Shown: positions 34,787 through 44,094 of the stretch, one piece after another
How positions within the stretch are numbered: the stretch's first letter is position 1
How the letters are laid out: the number at the start of each line of letters is the position of its first letter
Source of the DNA: Bacteroidia bacterium
GTDB lineage: Bacteria; Bacteroidota; Bacteroidia; NS11-12g; UBA9320
NCBI GenBank assembly: GCA_018402155.1
Contig: JAGYJG010000001.1
Location: 1,942,501 to 2,006,500, forward strand
DNA length: 64,000 nt
Direction of reading: 5' to 3'
The notes under the pieces: generated by a model
Seen by the model: only the letters and a program-made list of their open reading frames with translations
Database searches by the model: none
What the model was told of the DNA's origin: nothing
Made by a program: the position numbers and the translations under genes

Positions 34787-35452
34787 TCACTCCTCCCACA
34801 CGTACTTGAACAACACAACCGATAGCACCATCTGCATGCAGAGCAATAACACAAGTACCGCCCAGTCTTGGTAATACACGTGTATATCTAACGGTGATAT
34901 AGCTTTGCTTGCTGATTTTAAGCTAACCAGCAGACTAGGAATCAATAGTGGTAAACTTAGTATCAGAGCCACTAGACTACTGTTTTTGGCACCCAAAGCC
35001 AAGGCTGAATTGAAGGTAAATACCGCAGAATTGCACAATGTGAAAAGTAGCGCAGTAAAAATATACTCACCAAAATGAGGAATGCGCTGGGGCAGCCAAA
35101 AATTCATTAAAACTATTAAGACAACTAAAAAAAAGGCATTGACCAAAAATTGATACGCAATCTTGGATACAATTATAGCCCTACTGTCTACCAAAAACTT
35201 GTAATACAGCAGACTTCCTTTATTTTCCATCAAGAAACTACGCCCTATATTTTGTACCACCCCAAAGATAAGGACTACATAAAATAAGCTGTGCCATACT
35301 TGATTGCTAGCTTCTTTTTGAATAGAATACACAATATAAACAGACACTACCAGCATCAATACCAGTGACCAAAGTGCGTATTTATTTTTCAACTCGACAG
35401 CGAGCTCTTTCAGAAAAAGTTGTTTTATCTGCTTAATAAGTACGGTTTGCAT
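34787..35452 (-). CDS. ccmB: Haem exporter protein B
   Basis: This 222-residue protein with six hydrophobic helices is the CcmB subunit of the CcmABCDE haem-handling ABC complex of system I cytochrome c maturation. The family pattern LFLKELAVELKNKYAL at the N-terminus and FLMENKGSLLYYKFLV are visible. The preferred start is ATG 35452. The rest of the ccm genes are not in the window. It diverges from the next gene with a 27 bp gap. Confidence 0.85.
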   Translation of the reverse strand: MQTVLIKQIKQLFLKELAVELKNKYALWSLVLMLVVSVYIVYSIQKEASNQVWHSLFYVVLIFGVVQNIGRSFLMENKGSLLYYKFLVDSRAIIVSKIAYQFLVNAFFLVVLIVLMNFWLPQRIPHFGEYIFTALLFTLCNSAVFTFNSALALGAKNSSLVALILSLPLLIPSLLVSLKSASKAISPLDIHVYYQDWAVLVLLLCMQMVLSVVLFKYVWEE

Positions 35453-35479
35453 AAATTTGCGACAGCAAAAGTACATTTA

Positions 35480-35938
35480 ATGTTATACCAATTACAAAAG
35501 TTATCAGAACAAGAGCAAACCTTGGTAAGGCGCTCTCCAATTTGGGTCACCCTGCTAATAGCTTGTGCAGACCACGATATAGAGGAAGCAGAAATAAATC
35601 GTGCAAAAGAAATCATACATATCAAATCATTTACAGTGCAAAATGACGTTCGAAATCTTTACAAAGATTTGAATCAACATGTAGATGAGGAGATAGACTT
35701 TGCACTGCAATCACTATCTGCGGACGGTAAGGAGCGTTTGGCTTTTTTGGAAGAACACATCGCCAAACTAAACGGTATATTTGCCAAGCTAGACCCTACC
35801 TATGCCACACAGTTGTACAACAGTTTGATTGGTTTAGCAAAAGTAGTAGCCCGAGCAGATGGAGGCCTATTTGGCATCTCCAAGATAGGCCCTGACGAGG
35901 CGAAGTACGTGAACCTACCAATGCTCCAAAAGCCGTGA
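35480..35938 (+). CDS. Hypothetical helical protein, TerB-like at most
   Basis: The 152-residue soluble protein is mostly helical (ADHDIEEAEINRAKEIIHIK, EIDFALQSLSADGKERLAFL). Acidic Asp/Glu repeats near 'ADHD' and 'ARADGG' are reminiscent of TerB folds, but I would not assign it. ATG 35480 is preferred over 35420. Its stop overlaps the GTG start of accC by 4 bp, so they are translationally coupled. Confidence 0.5.
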   Translation: MLYQLQKLSEQEQTLVRRSPIWVTLLIACADHDIEEAEINRAKEIIHIKSFTVQNDVRNLYKDLNQHVDEEIDFALQSLSADGKERLAFLEEHIAKLNGIFAKLDPTYATQLYNSLIGLAKVVARADGGLFGISKIGPDEAKYVNLPMLQKP

Positions 35939-37404
35939 ACAAAATCTTAATAGCAAACCGTGGTGAAATTGCGGTACGAGTGATAAAAACCTGTCAAAAG
36001 ATGGGTATTTCTACGGTAGCTATTTACTCAGAGGCAGACAGAAACTCCAAGCATGTGCAACTAGCCGATGAGGCTTTTTGTGTAGGTCCTGCTGCAAGTA
36101 TAGAAAGCTATCTGCAAGCAGAAAAAATAATACAAATCTGCAAGGACAACCATGTAGATGGTATACATCCAGGCTATGGTTTTTTGTCAGAAAATGCCAA
36201 TTTTGTAAAGGCGGTACAAAAAGCGGGAATCACCTTCATAGGTCCTAGTGCAGCAGCCATAGACCTCATGGGCAGCAAGATAGCCAGTAAGCAAGCCGTA
36301 GAAAAATATGGTGTGCCCCTAGTGCCGGGCATAAACCACGCTGTAGAAGATATAACCGAAGCAGCCGATGTTGCCAATCAAATAGGCTATCCCGTATTGG
36401 TAAAAGCGAGTGCTGGTGGTGGCGGAAAGGGTATGCGTATAGTGCATGACCCACAAGACCTTGAGAGCCAAATGAGAACCGCCCAAAGTGAGGCTCAAAG
36501 TGCTTTTGGAGACAGGTCTGTGTTTATTGAAAAATTTGTAACAAAGCCACGCCATATTGAGATACAACTAATAGCTGATAACCATGGTAACGTGGTGTAT
36601 TTGCTAGAGCGTGAATGCTCCATACAGCGCAGACACCAAAAACTAGTGGAAGAAGCGCCTAGCGCCGTACTCACTCCAGCTCTGAGAAAAGCTATGGGCG
36701 AAGCTGCTGTAAATGTAGCCAAGGCATGCAACTATTCTGGAGCAGGTACGGTAGAATTTTTGCTGGATGCAGATCACCAATTTTATTTCTTGGAAATGAA
36801 TACACGGCTGCAAGTAGAACATCCAGTAACAGAACTGATAACAGGACTAGACCTAGTAGCCGAACAAATAAAAGTAGCACGCAACGAGCCACTAGAGTAT
36901 GTACAAGAAGATATAAAAGCACACGGACACGCTATAGAACTAAGACTAACAGCCGAAGAACCAGAAAATAATTTTGTGCCCGCGATAGGTACTATAGAAA
37001 AATACCAACCACCACAAGAGGACTGGGTTCGTTTAGATGATTTTGTGTATGAAGGTTACGAGATTCCTATTTTTTATGACAATATGTTTGCCAAACTAAT
37101 TGTATGGGGTGAAGACCGCACACAAGCCATACAACGGATGATAGTAGCGTGCAACCAGTTTGTGATAAAAGGTGTACCCACCACACTTGATTTTGGTAGA
37201 TTTGTGATGCAGCACCCCAAATTTGTAGACGGTGATTTTGATACCAACTTCATTGCCCAATACTATACACCAGAAGCTCGTGCAGAGCAAGATGCCGCTA
37301 TCAATAAAGCTGCCGCTCTCTTTACCTACCTCGAGTTTAACGAACACAAAGAAGTAAAAATAGCACAACACGCCAGTACAGCTTGGCGTCAACGAAACTC
37401 ATAG
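35935..37404 (+). CDS. accC: Biotin carboxylase subunit of an acyl-CoA carboxylase
   Basis: The protein carboxylates biotin using ATP and bicarbonate. The ATP-grasp features are intact: KASAGGGGKGMRIV (about 155-168), ERECSIQRRHQKLVEEAP and FLEMNTRLQVEHPVTE. At 489 residues it is longer than E. coli AccC (449) through a C-terminal extension; there is no biotinyl domain. It may serve acetyl- or propionyl-CoA carboxylase, with carboxyltransferase elsewhere. The GTG start overlaps the previous gene. Confidence 0.9.
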   Translation: MNKILIANRGEIAVRVIKTCQKMGISTVAIYSEADRNSKHVQLADEAFCVGPAASIESYLQAEKIIQICKDNHVDGIHPGYGFLSENANFVKAVQKAGITFIGPSAAAIDLMGSKIASKQAVEKYGVPLVPGINHAVEDITEAADVANQIGYPVLVKASAGGGGKGMRIVHDPQDLESQMRTAQSEAQSAFGDRSVFIEKFVTKPRHIEIQLIADNHGNVVYLLERECSIQRRHQKLVEEAPSAVLTPALRKAMGEAAVNVAKACNYSGAGTVEFLLDADHQFYFLEMNTRLQVEHPVTELITGLDLVAEQIKVARNEPLEYVQEDIKAHGHAIELRLTAEEPENNFVPAIGTIEKYQPPQEDWVRLDDFVYEGYEIPIFYDNMFAKLIVWGEDRTQAIQRMIVACNQFVIKGVPTTLDFGRFVMQHPKFVDGDFDTNFIAQYYTPEARAEQDAAINKAAALFTYLEFNEHKEVKIAQHASTAWRQRNS

Positions 37405-37665
37405 ACACTTCTTTTTTTTTTGGCTAACGGCTTTTTAACAGGTACCTCTGTACAGAAAAAACCAAACAACTTTGTTAAAAAATAAAGAACACTGCAACAA
37501 AAAGAGACTCATAACCTGTATGATAATTTCAAAAAATGGTACCGATGACTTTATTTTAGTTAAATCATGGTGTAGTCTAAAAGAAAGGGTATCTACTATT
37601 CACAACTAAAAATCATAAAACCTAAGGAGTTTCACGTAGATTCTTTAGTTTGAAATTACTAAAGC

Positions 37666-37673
37666 TACCTTTG
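37666..37673 (+). promoter_or_regulatory. Putative -7 box for the DEAD-family helicase
   Basis: TACCTTTG fits TAnnTTTG and lies only 8 bp before the ATG at 37682, so the transcript would have almost no leader. A TTTG at 37649 is closer than the usual -33 spacing. Confidence 0.4.
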
Positions 37674-37681
37674 CAACGCTC

Positions 37682-39028
37682 ATGGAGTCATTTGAAGAAT
37701 TAAATATAAATCGCCAACTGCTTAACGCCATTGCTGATTTAGGTTTTGAAAAACCAACACCCATACAAGAAGAAGCCTTTCCTGTGGCTATGTCTGGCAA
37801 AAATATAGTAGGAATAGCACAAACAGGTACAGGAAAAACCTTAGCCTACATGTTGCCCATACTGCAGCAGCTAAACTATTCCAAAGATTATAAACCACGT
37901 GTGATAATACTAGTCCCTACCCGCGAGCTTGTGGTACAAGTGGTGGAGCACATAGAACATTTTACTAAGTATATGAGCACCAGAGTACTGGGGGTATACG
38001 GCGGGGTCAATATAAAAACACAAATGGGCCAACTAACCGAAGGGCAAGATATAGTAGTAGGTACGCCAGGCAGATTGTATGATCTAGCAGCCAATCGCTC
38101 CCTGTTGCTACAAGAAGTAAAGAAGCTAGTGATAGACGAGGTAGACGTCATGCTGGACCTCGGTTTTCGTTTTCAGTTGAATAATATTTTTGAGCTTTTG
38201 CCCGAAAAACGCCAAAACATCATGTTTTCAGCTACTATGACCGAAGACGTAGAAATACTCATCAATGAAAATTTCATAGCTCCAGAATACATTGCCATAG
38301 CACTAAGTGGAACGCCGCTAGACAATATAAGCCAATCCTGCTATGCAGTGGCCAACTTCTATACCAAGGTAAACCTACTAAGCCACCTACTAAAAGATAA
38401 AGAAACGTATGCAAAAGTTCTTATTTTTATAGACAGCAAAAAAAATGCAGATCGATTATTTGAAGCGATGGAGCAAGAGTTTTGGAGCGACTTACTGATA
38501 ATACACTCCAACAAAAGTCAAAATAATAGACTAGCAGCTATAGAACGTTTTAATGATAACAATGCGCGCATACTGATAGCCACAGATGTAATAGCTCGCG
38601 GTCTAGACCTCGATAACATATCCCATGTTATAAATTTTGATACCCCAAAATTTGCAGAAAACTATATGCACCGGATAGGCAGAACTGGAAGAGCCGAAAA
38701 AGTAGGGCATTCCATTTTGTTTTATACAGAAGATGAAGCCAAGTATAAAGATGCAATAGAAAAACTAATGGAGTATACTATACCGCATACTCCGTGGCCA
38801 CAAGAGGTAAAAATAAGCAAGCAACTAACACTGGATGAGCAGCCACGCGTAATAGAAAAAAATCCACATAAAAAGCGCAAGTACGAGTCTGGAGCTAGTT
38901 TTCATGAAAAAAAGGATAAAAATAAGAAGACGACTAACGTAGGCGGCGGACAAAAAATAAAATTAAAAAAAGCAAAAAAATACAAAAGCCCAATCACCAG
39001 AGGGTCTAAACCACAGGGTAAGAAATAA
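37682..39028 (+). CDS. DEAD-family ATP-dependent RNA helicase (DEVD variant)
   Basis: The 448-residue helicase has the Q-motif (GFEKPTPIQ), Walker A AQTGTGKT, PTRELV, TPGRL, SAT, ATDVIARGLDLD and HRIGRTGR. The Walker B box reads VIDEVD rather than DEAD; the two acidic residues for ATP hydrolysis are kept. The C-terminal ~70 residues are Lys-rich (KKKDKNKKTTN, KIKLKKAKKYK), as in other Bacteroidota RNA helicases that bind RNA through a basic tail. Probable roles are ribosome assembly or RNA turnover. Confidence 0.93.
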   Translation: MESFEELNINRQLLNAIADLGFEKPTPIQEEAFPVAMSGKNIVGIAQTGTGKTLAYMLPILQQLNYSKDYKPRVIILVPTRELVVQVVEHIEHFTKYMSTRVLGVYGGVNIKTQMGQLTEGQDIVVGTPGRLYDLAANRSLLLQEVKKLVIDEVDVMLDLGFRFQLNNIFELLPEKRQNIMFSATMTEDVEILINENFIAPEYIAIALSGTPLDNISQSCYAVANFYTKVNLLSHLLKDKETYAKVLIFIDSKKNADRLFEAMEQEFWSDLLIIHSNKSQNNRLAAIERFNDNNARILIATDVIARGLDLDNISHVINFDTPKFAENYMHRIGRTGRAEKVGHSILFYTEDEAKYKDAIEKLMEYTIPHTPWPQEVKISKQLTLDEQPRVIEKNPHKKRKYESGASFHEKKDKNKKTTNVGGGQKIKLKKAKKYKSPITRGSKPQGKK

Positions 39029-39339
39029 TACGGTAAGCTGGCAAGCCGAGCTATTTATTCTAAAAATGCCTACAAACTCATAAAAAAAATTTATTCTACT
39101 TTTGAGAACTAAAGATGATTTCGTATTCACTTTGGGGCTGTATATTTATGAAAATAATCATTTGTTGATAGTGAGTCTAAATGCACTAAAAATGAATCAC
39201 ATCTACTGCGCTTCAAAAACACTTAAAGCCAATAAACTTACACTTATTTGATATACGACACACTTATTTATTTTAAATCCTAAATATTTAAATAAATTTG
39301 AACTATTGATATTGTCATTAAATCCTTAGTTTAAATCAA
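39029..39339. other. AT-rich intergenic region
   Basis: The 311 bp between the helicase and the first FISUMP-type gene contain no convincing gene, terminator or -7 box. They presumably hold the promoter for the gene at 39340. Confidence 0.4.
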
Positions 39340-40257
39340 ATGCGTACTAAAAACACACTTATCGCCATCGCAGCATTTTTTGCTACCACCGCAGCCTACG
39401 CTCAAGTAGGCATAGGCACCACCACCCCAAATTCTTCTGCAGCTCTAGACATTACCTCTACTACCAAAGGATTACTTCCGCCCCGCATGACCGCAGCTCA
39501 AAGAAACGCTATTGCCACTCCAGCCCAAGGACTAATAATCTATTGTACCAATTGCGGTGCAAATGGTGAGGCACAGTTGTATAACGGAACTGCATGGGTA
39601 AATTTGGTAGGCGGGACAGCTACTTGGGGATGCGGAGATAGTGAAACATTTACATACAACGGTTCTAGTGTTACCTACGGCACGGTGATAGGTGCCAATT
39701 CCAAATGTTGGTTAGACCGTAATTTGGGTGCTACACAAGTAGCAACAAGCAGTTCTCATTCTGCTTCTTACGGTGACTTATTTCAGTGGGGCAGAGGGAC
39801 AGATGGACATCAAAGTAGAACGTCTTCTACAACCACTACCTTAAGTACGACAGACCAACCAGGTCACGATGATTTTATTGTAAATACAAATTTTTCGCCT
39901 TACGATTGGCGCAACCCACAAAACACTAATTTGTGGCAGGGTGTAAATGGAACAAACAACCCCTGTCCTAGTGGATATCGTTTGCCTACCGAAACAGAAT
40001 GGAACACAGAACGCACAAGTTGGAGCACTAGCGATACAGCAGGCGCTTTCGCCTCTCCGCTCAAGTTAACGGTGACCGGTAACCGCAATCATAATAACGG
40101 CAATTTGATGCAAACCGGTGTGGCAGGCTTTTATTGGAGTTCTTCAATTAGTGGCACGGTATCGCGTGCACTTAATATACAGCCAAGTTCTAGTAATACT
40201 ACTATTAATGATCAAAGACGTGCCTCCGGCTTTTCTGTGCGTTGCATAAAGGACTAG
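39340..40257 (+). CDS. FISUMP-domain surface protein 1
   Basis: The 305-residue secreted protein (signal about 1-21) begins its mature part with VGIGTTTPNSSAALDITSTT and PPRMTAAQRNAIATP, a head shared by the other members of this cluster. The C-terminal part (about 95-305) is a Fibrobacter-major-paralogue (FISUMP)-like domain: WLDRNLGATQV, CPSGYRLPTETEW, GFYWSSS and the closing GFSVRCIKD. These C-type-lectin-like folds are usually surface-exposed. The shared 65 bp block at 39541-39605 also occurs in the gene at 48051. Confidence 0.8.
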   Translation: MRTKNTLIAIAAFFATTAAYAQVGIGTTTPNSSAALDITSTTKGLLPPRMTAAQRNAIATPAQGLIIYCTNCGANGEAQLYNGTAWVNLVGGTATWGCGDSETFTYNGSSVTYGTVIGANSKCWLDRNLGATQVATSSSHSASYGDLFQWGRGTDGHQSRTSSTTTTLSTTDQPGHDDFIVNTNFSPYDWRNPQNTNLWQGVNGTNNPCPSGYRLPTETEWNTERTSWSTSDTAGAFASPLKLTVTGNRNHNNGNLMQTGVAGFYWSSSISGTVSRALNIQPSSSNTTINDQRRASGFSVRCIKD

Positions 40258-40641
40258 TGCTGATTGCTGCGGTGCTTTGAGCATGTCAAAGTATTGATTC
40301 CGGAGTTTTATTTACCAAGTGGAGCAAGGTGAAAACCTCTGCGAAACAGATTTTAGTGGGTAAACTCAATAGTTGAACTCCTTGTACTGCCATTCGATAA
40401 ATCATAATCTGACAGTCAATGAGGTAAACAGAGCTGACATGCGTTCTTTGCACTTCTTATTTATATTTAGTCGCCCTAAATCCTCTGAACCAAATGAAAC
40501 ACCATTTGAGTAAATTCAACTTACACATGTAGTATCTGCAATGCGTGTGTGGTTGACGGCTTAAACTCCTTTTGCAGATGCATCAAAACAGATATTAAAG
40601 CAGTCGTTAAAATTCAGTTTTTATGCAAATAGTGTGCAAAT
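40258..40641. other. Gene-free region before tRNA-Val
   Basis: No coding frame, repeat or clear promoter is visible here. The only recognisable element nearby is the terminator at its right edge. Confidence 0.4.
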
Positions 40642-40669
40642 AAAAAAAGTCCCACCGAAGTGAGACTTT
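40642..40669 (-). terminator. Terminator downstream of tRNA-Val
   Basis: AAAGTCCCAC pairs with GTGAGACTTT (one mismatch) around CGAA; on the minus strand a T-run follows. It lies 21 bp beyond the tRNA 3' end. Confidence 0.8.
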
Positions 40670-40689
40670 ATAATTGATTGATAATCAAG

Positions 40690-40764
40690 TGGGAACTGCT
40701 GGATTCGAACCAGCGACCCTCTGCTTGTAAGGCAGATGCTCTAAACCAACTGAGCTAAGCTCCC
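40690..40764 (-). tRNA. tRNA-Val(TAC)
   Basis: On the minus strand the acceptor stem is GGGAGCT/AGTTCCC with discriminator A. The D-arm is GCTCAGTTGGTTTAGAGC, the anticodon stem TCTGC/GCAGA encloses CTTACAA (anticodon TAC), and the T-arm is CTGGTTCGAATCCAG. No CCA is encoded. Confidence 0.96.
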
Positions 40765-41082
40765 TTCCAAAAGGGCTGCAAATATACTAGGTGTTTTAAA
40801 AAAACAAAATAAAATATAGCTCACTACTCTTTTTTTGATCATACTTTGGTTGTACTACGATAGTATTATCAGCATAGCACGACTTTGGAAATCGGTTTAG
40901 CTTACTTTGCGCCTACAAAAGCTAAGTTTATGGGATTCTAACCGCGCTAATCTGCAGAAGATCTATACGCAAAACCGAGCAATAAAGTACTGAAAGCTTA
41001 CACACAATAATACTAGGAAAGTTTAAAATAAATAACACCTTGGTAATGGGATATAACACCGTAAGTTTGCATACGACAACTT
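40765..41082. other. Intergenic region upstream of the LytTR gene
   Basis: There is no credible gene in 318 bp. A TTACTTTG near 40910 resembles a -7 box but is more than 150 bp from the LytTR start, so I do not assign it. Confidence 0.35.
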
Positions 41083-41865
41083 GTGAAAAAGTACAGCACT
41101 CTAATTTTAGACAATCAAGAAGAAAACATTGTGCTCACGGAGCTGATGCTTCGAGAGTATTGCAAAAGTATAGGAGACATTTATACTGCAACCACTCTAA
41201 AGCAGAGCGAAGCCATTTGTCTAAAACATGCACCTGACATTTTATTTTTAAATTTAAATTTAGACAAAGGGAAAATCGGGTTTCAGCTAATAAAAAATTT
41301 ACCCGCTACTATAGGTGAAGTTATTTTCATAGCGTCGCATGATGATTGCGCACTAGAGGCAATAGCCTGCAACGCATCATCGTATTTACTCAAACCATTT
41401 AGTGCTTCTACTTTTGTAAAAGCTGTAAATAAAGCCATAGCAAGCACCTCGACTAAACGCGAAATGGTACGTTTGGTAGAAATGCAAAAAAAACCTGAAC
41501 CAAAAAATAACAAAGTAGTTGCCATTGCCGCATTAGATAATGTGTACTTGGTAGATGTTGACGATATACTATATTGTGAGGCACAAGGTGGATATACGCG
41601 AGTTCATCTCAAAAACCACAAGGAATATATCTCATCCAGAAGCATTAGCGATTATGAGTCGATACTCGACAAAAGTTGTTTTTTTAGGATACACCATAAA
41701 TACCTGGTAAATATTAATCATATCGATACTATTGATAAAAAAAATGGATACAGCTGTATATTAAAAAATCACCAAAAACTGCCAGTAGCTGCAAGACGGC
41801 AAGAAAATTTCAATCGTTTTCTTCAGTTAAAAACCTCCCAAACTCCTAAACTCTTAACCTTCTAA
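41083..41865 (+). CDS. LytTR-family regulator with a degenerate receiver domain
   Basis: The 260-residue protein has a CheY-like N-terminal domain and a LytTR DNA-binding domain (about 148-250: VYLVDVDDILYCEAQGGYTR, FFRIHHKYLVNINHI). In the receiver, the position of the phospho-acceptor Asp reads Asn57 (DILFLNLNL), while the conserved Lys (YLLKPF) remains. It may therefore act without phosphorylation. The start is GTG at 41083. It stands alone upstream of the FISUMP cluster and could control it, but there is no direct evidence. Confidence 0.85.
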   Translation: MKKYSTLILDNQEENIVLTELMLREYCKSIGDIYTATTLKQSEAICLKHAPDILFLNLNLDKGKIGFQLIKNLPATIGEVIFIASHDDCALEAIACNASSYLLKPFSASTFVKAVNKAIASTSTKREMVRLVEMQKKPEPKNNKVVAIAALDNVYLVDVDDILYCEAQGGYTRVHLKNHKEYISSRSISDYESILDKSCFFRIHHKYLVNINHIDTIDKKNGYSCILKNHQKLPVAARRQENFNRFLQLKTSQTPKLLTF

Positions 41866-41935
41866 ACTCTTAAGCTCATAAACTTTCAACTTCAAACTAT
41901 AAACTTCAAACTTCTAAACTTACTAGCTCTTAACA
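41826..41935. repeat. Pyrimidine-rich heptad-like repeat
   Basis: Steps of CTTCTAAACT, CTCTTAA and AACTTTCAACTTC repeat imperfectly across the end of the LytTR gene and beyond. It is the reverse-complement type of the purine-rich repeats at 44036, 45176 and 46203, so arrays of both orientations bracket the cluster. Confidence 0.6.
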
Positions 41936-42095
41936 TAGAAAAAACTGCCCTAAAAAACGCAAGTGGCACACCAAAGTACTTAATATCTACCCCTCTATAA
42001 AAACACTTATAGAGTATATAGATGCCGAAAACTTCACTCCAGACCCAAGCAAAGAAAAAGGATTCTTTGACAAAATGAAGGAATTTTTTAACTAA
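41934..42095 (+). pseudogene. C-terminal fragment of an unrecognised gene
   Basis: An open frame without a start codon reads HRKNCPKKRKWHTKVLNI, YPSIKTLIEYIDAENFTPDP, SKEKGFFDKMKEFFN and stops at 42093-42095. The composition (acidic turn then amphipathic KEFF end) looks like a genuine protein C-terminus. A stop codon and repeat lie just upstream, so only a fragment remains. I do not recognise the family. Confidence 0.4.
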
Positions 42096-42460
42096 TACCT
42101 TACAATTCCTATATCAATTTGCATCTGAGATAGTGCTCCTCTTTGGGGCGAAACTACACTCGCAATGAGAAATATTATCGCTGCAATTTGCACTATAACA
42201 GCATAGTACACGCAAAACACTTCTAACCTCTTATTAACCTACAATTTATTTAGGTATGAGCAAATTAAACGATGAAACATAATATGTTGATAGATAGATA
42301 CATAAATATATAAATAAATAAAATTGCAATTTTTTTGTTACTAACAATATTTTTTGCCCATTTTCGTATCGTTGTTTTTAGAGAAATTCTTAGATTTTTG
42401 AGTAAATTGAAAAACTAATTTTCAGAACCCACCTAGAAATCACCACTCAAAAATATCGAA
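42096..42460. other. AT-rich leader region of the next T9SS gene
   Basis: No gene is visible in 365 bp. It is strongly AT-rich near 42290-42420 and presumably holds the promoter of the gene at 42461. Confidence 0.35.
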
Positions 42461-43471
42461 ATGAACACAAAAAACAAAATTATCGCTACACTGCTCTTTT
42501 TTCTATCTATCAACCTAAGCCAGGCGCAAGACATCAAAGTAACCTCAGGTACGGCGTTTCATATTTCCAGTGGAGTTGTCTTCCATGTGAATGGACTCAC
42601 GCTCACGCCTTCAGCAACGTTTGATTTAAACGGCCTGAGTATAACCAAGGCGTCTTCAACTACAACGGCAACTTCCACTGGAAACGACTATTTAACAAGA
42701 ATTTACGAATTAAGCCATGCTGGCACGTACCCCACTTTTACGGGGGCCTTAAGAGTAGATTACCTGCAATCAGAACTACCTGCGAGTTTAGTAACTAACG
42801 AAAATTTATTAGAGGTAAACTACTACGACGGTACTGCTTGGAATCAAGTTAGTACGGCTAGCAGGGATGTAAGCACTAACTATGTAATCTCTGGTGCGCT
42901 CACCAGTCAAACCTTAAGAGAAATTACCTTAGCATCTAGCTCTGCAGCATTACCCGTTACTTGGCTAAACTTCACGGCAACTAAGCAAGACAAAGCCGTG
43001 CTACTCAACTGGAGCACTGCACAAGAGCTCAATACCCTAGACTTTGTAGTACAGCACAGTACAGATGCTAAGAACTTTACCAACGTAGCTAGCCAACCAG
43101 CAGCTGGCAACAGTAATGTTATTCAAAACTACTACTACGTGCATACCTCACCTGTAACGGGGTACAACTATTACCGCTTGCACCAACGCGATTTTGACGG
43201 GGAGAGCTCGTACAGCGAGATACGTTCTGTTAAGCTAAACACTGCATTGAATACAAACGACGTACGCGTACTAGGAAACCCATTGCAAACCAATGAACTT
43301 ACACTGGTAACGCCAATAGAGCAAGAGATTGCACTATATGACATGGTTGGTAAATTATGCCTAAAACAGCAGCTTGAGGCAGGTAGCCACACGCTAGATG
43401 TTAGCTTTTTACCTAAAGGAATGTACTTAGTACAAACCGCTACCTCTAGCCAAAAGATAATTAAACTGTAA
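42461..43471 (+). CDS. Secreted T9SS-sorted protein
   Basis: The 336-residue protein has a signal peptide (about 1-22, SQAQ). A beta-rich N-terminal part (IKVTSGTAFHISSGVVFHVN) is followed by the Bacteroidota linker module ALPVTWLNFTATKQDKAVLL, NWSTAQELNTLDFVVQHS and YYRLHQRDFDGESSYSEIR. The sequence closes with a T9SS type A sorting domain (VRVLGNPLQTNELTLV to the KIIKL end). The function is unknown; it is exported to the surface or medium. It opens the run of secreted genes at 42.4-46.2 kb. Confidence 0.8.
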   Translation: MNTKNKIIATLLFFLSINLSQAQDIKVTSGTAFHISSGVVFHVNGLTLTPSATFDLNGLSITKASSTTTATSTGNDYLTRIYELSHAGTYPTFTGALRVDYLQSELPASLVTNENLLEVNYYDGTAWNQVSTASRDVSTNYVISGALTSQTLREITLASSSAALPVTWLNFTATKQDKAVLLNWSTAQELNTLDFVVQHSTDAKNFTNVASQPAAGNSNVIQNYYYVHTSPVTGYNYYRLHQRDFDGESSYSEIRSVKLNTALNTNDVRVLGNPLQTNELTLVTPIEQEIALYDMVGKLCLKQQLEAGSHTLDVSFLPKGMYLVQTATSSQKIIKL

Positions 43472-43533
43472 TCTAACCAACGTTAGCAATCAGTTCACCA
43501 GAAATCATAACTCATAAAAAATAACAAATCACT

Positions 43534-44031
43534 ATGAAACACTACCTAGTTACACTTACTCTACTACTTGCAGCCACTGTAACCCAAGCGCAAGTGGGCA
43601 TAGGCACTACCAGTCCAAACACTACTGCAGTTTTAGACATTACCGCAAGCGCCAAGGGATTAATCGTACCCAGAATGACAACAGTACAACGCGATGCCAG
43701 TATTTTATCGCCAACTGCAGGTTTACTTATTTACAATACTACTACCAATGCGCTAGAAATAGTTAATGGCAGTTCACTATGGGTTAATCTAACAACAGGA
43801 ACAACCACATCGGTAGCTCCAGGACCTACCAGCTCAATAGGCCTAATAGGAATAGGAACTGATGCTCCAAACGCCAATGCCGTTTTGGATGTAACTTCTA
43901 CCACAAAAGGCGTTTTGCTGCCCAGACATACTGCCGACCCTACGGGCGTAGCAGGTATGGTCTATTACAATACTACCGATCACGAGGTAAGAATGTATAA
44001 CGGTTCCGCTTGGATTACATTAACGAATTGA
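43534..44031 (+). CDS. Short secreted protein with duplicated VGIGT..PN head module
   Basis: The 165-residue protein has a signal peptide (TQAQ about 17-20), then two copies of the head module: VGIGTTSPNTTAVLDITASA and IGIGTDAPNANAVLDVTSTT, each followed by a 'GL..PR' and 'YNTT' strand. Unlike its neighbours it has no FISUMP domain, so it is just the head repeated twice. The module resembles the trimeric tail-fibre/collar-like repeats seen in Bacteroidota surface proteins. Its role is unknown. Confidence 0.65.
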   Translation: MKHYLVTLTLLLAATVTQAQVGIGTTSPNTTAVLDITASAKGLIVPRMTTVQRDASILSPTAGLLIYNTTTNALEIVNGSSLWVNLTTGTTTSVAPGPTSSIGLIGIGTDAPNANAVLDVTSTTKGVLLPRHTADPTGVAGMVYYNTTDHEVRMYNGSAWITLTN

Positions 44032-44035
44032 TAAA

Positions 44036-44094
44036 GTTTAGAGTTGAAAGTTTAAAGTGGAAAGTTTAGAGTGGAAAGAAGAAAGTTTAATAAC
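44036..44094. repeat. Purine-rich GTTTAGAGTTGAAA-type repeat
   Basis: Imperfect units of GAAAGTTTAGAGT(T/G) repeat directly upstream of the FISUMP gene at 44095 and end GAAGAAAGTTTAATAAC. The same ending precedes the gene at 45239. Confidence 0.65.

Noticed and set aside
36174-36922. Minus-strand frames opposite accC
   Set aside because: They lie opposite the strongly conserved biotin carboxylase and show no family features.
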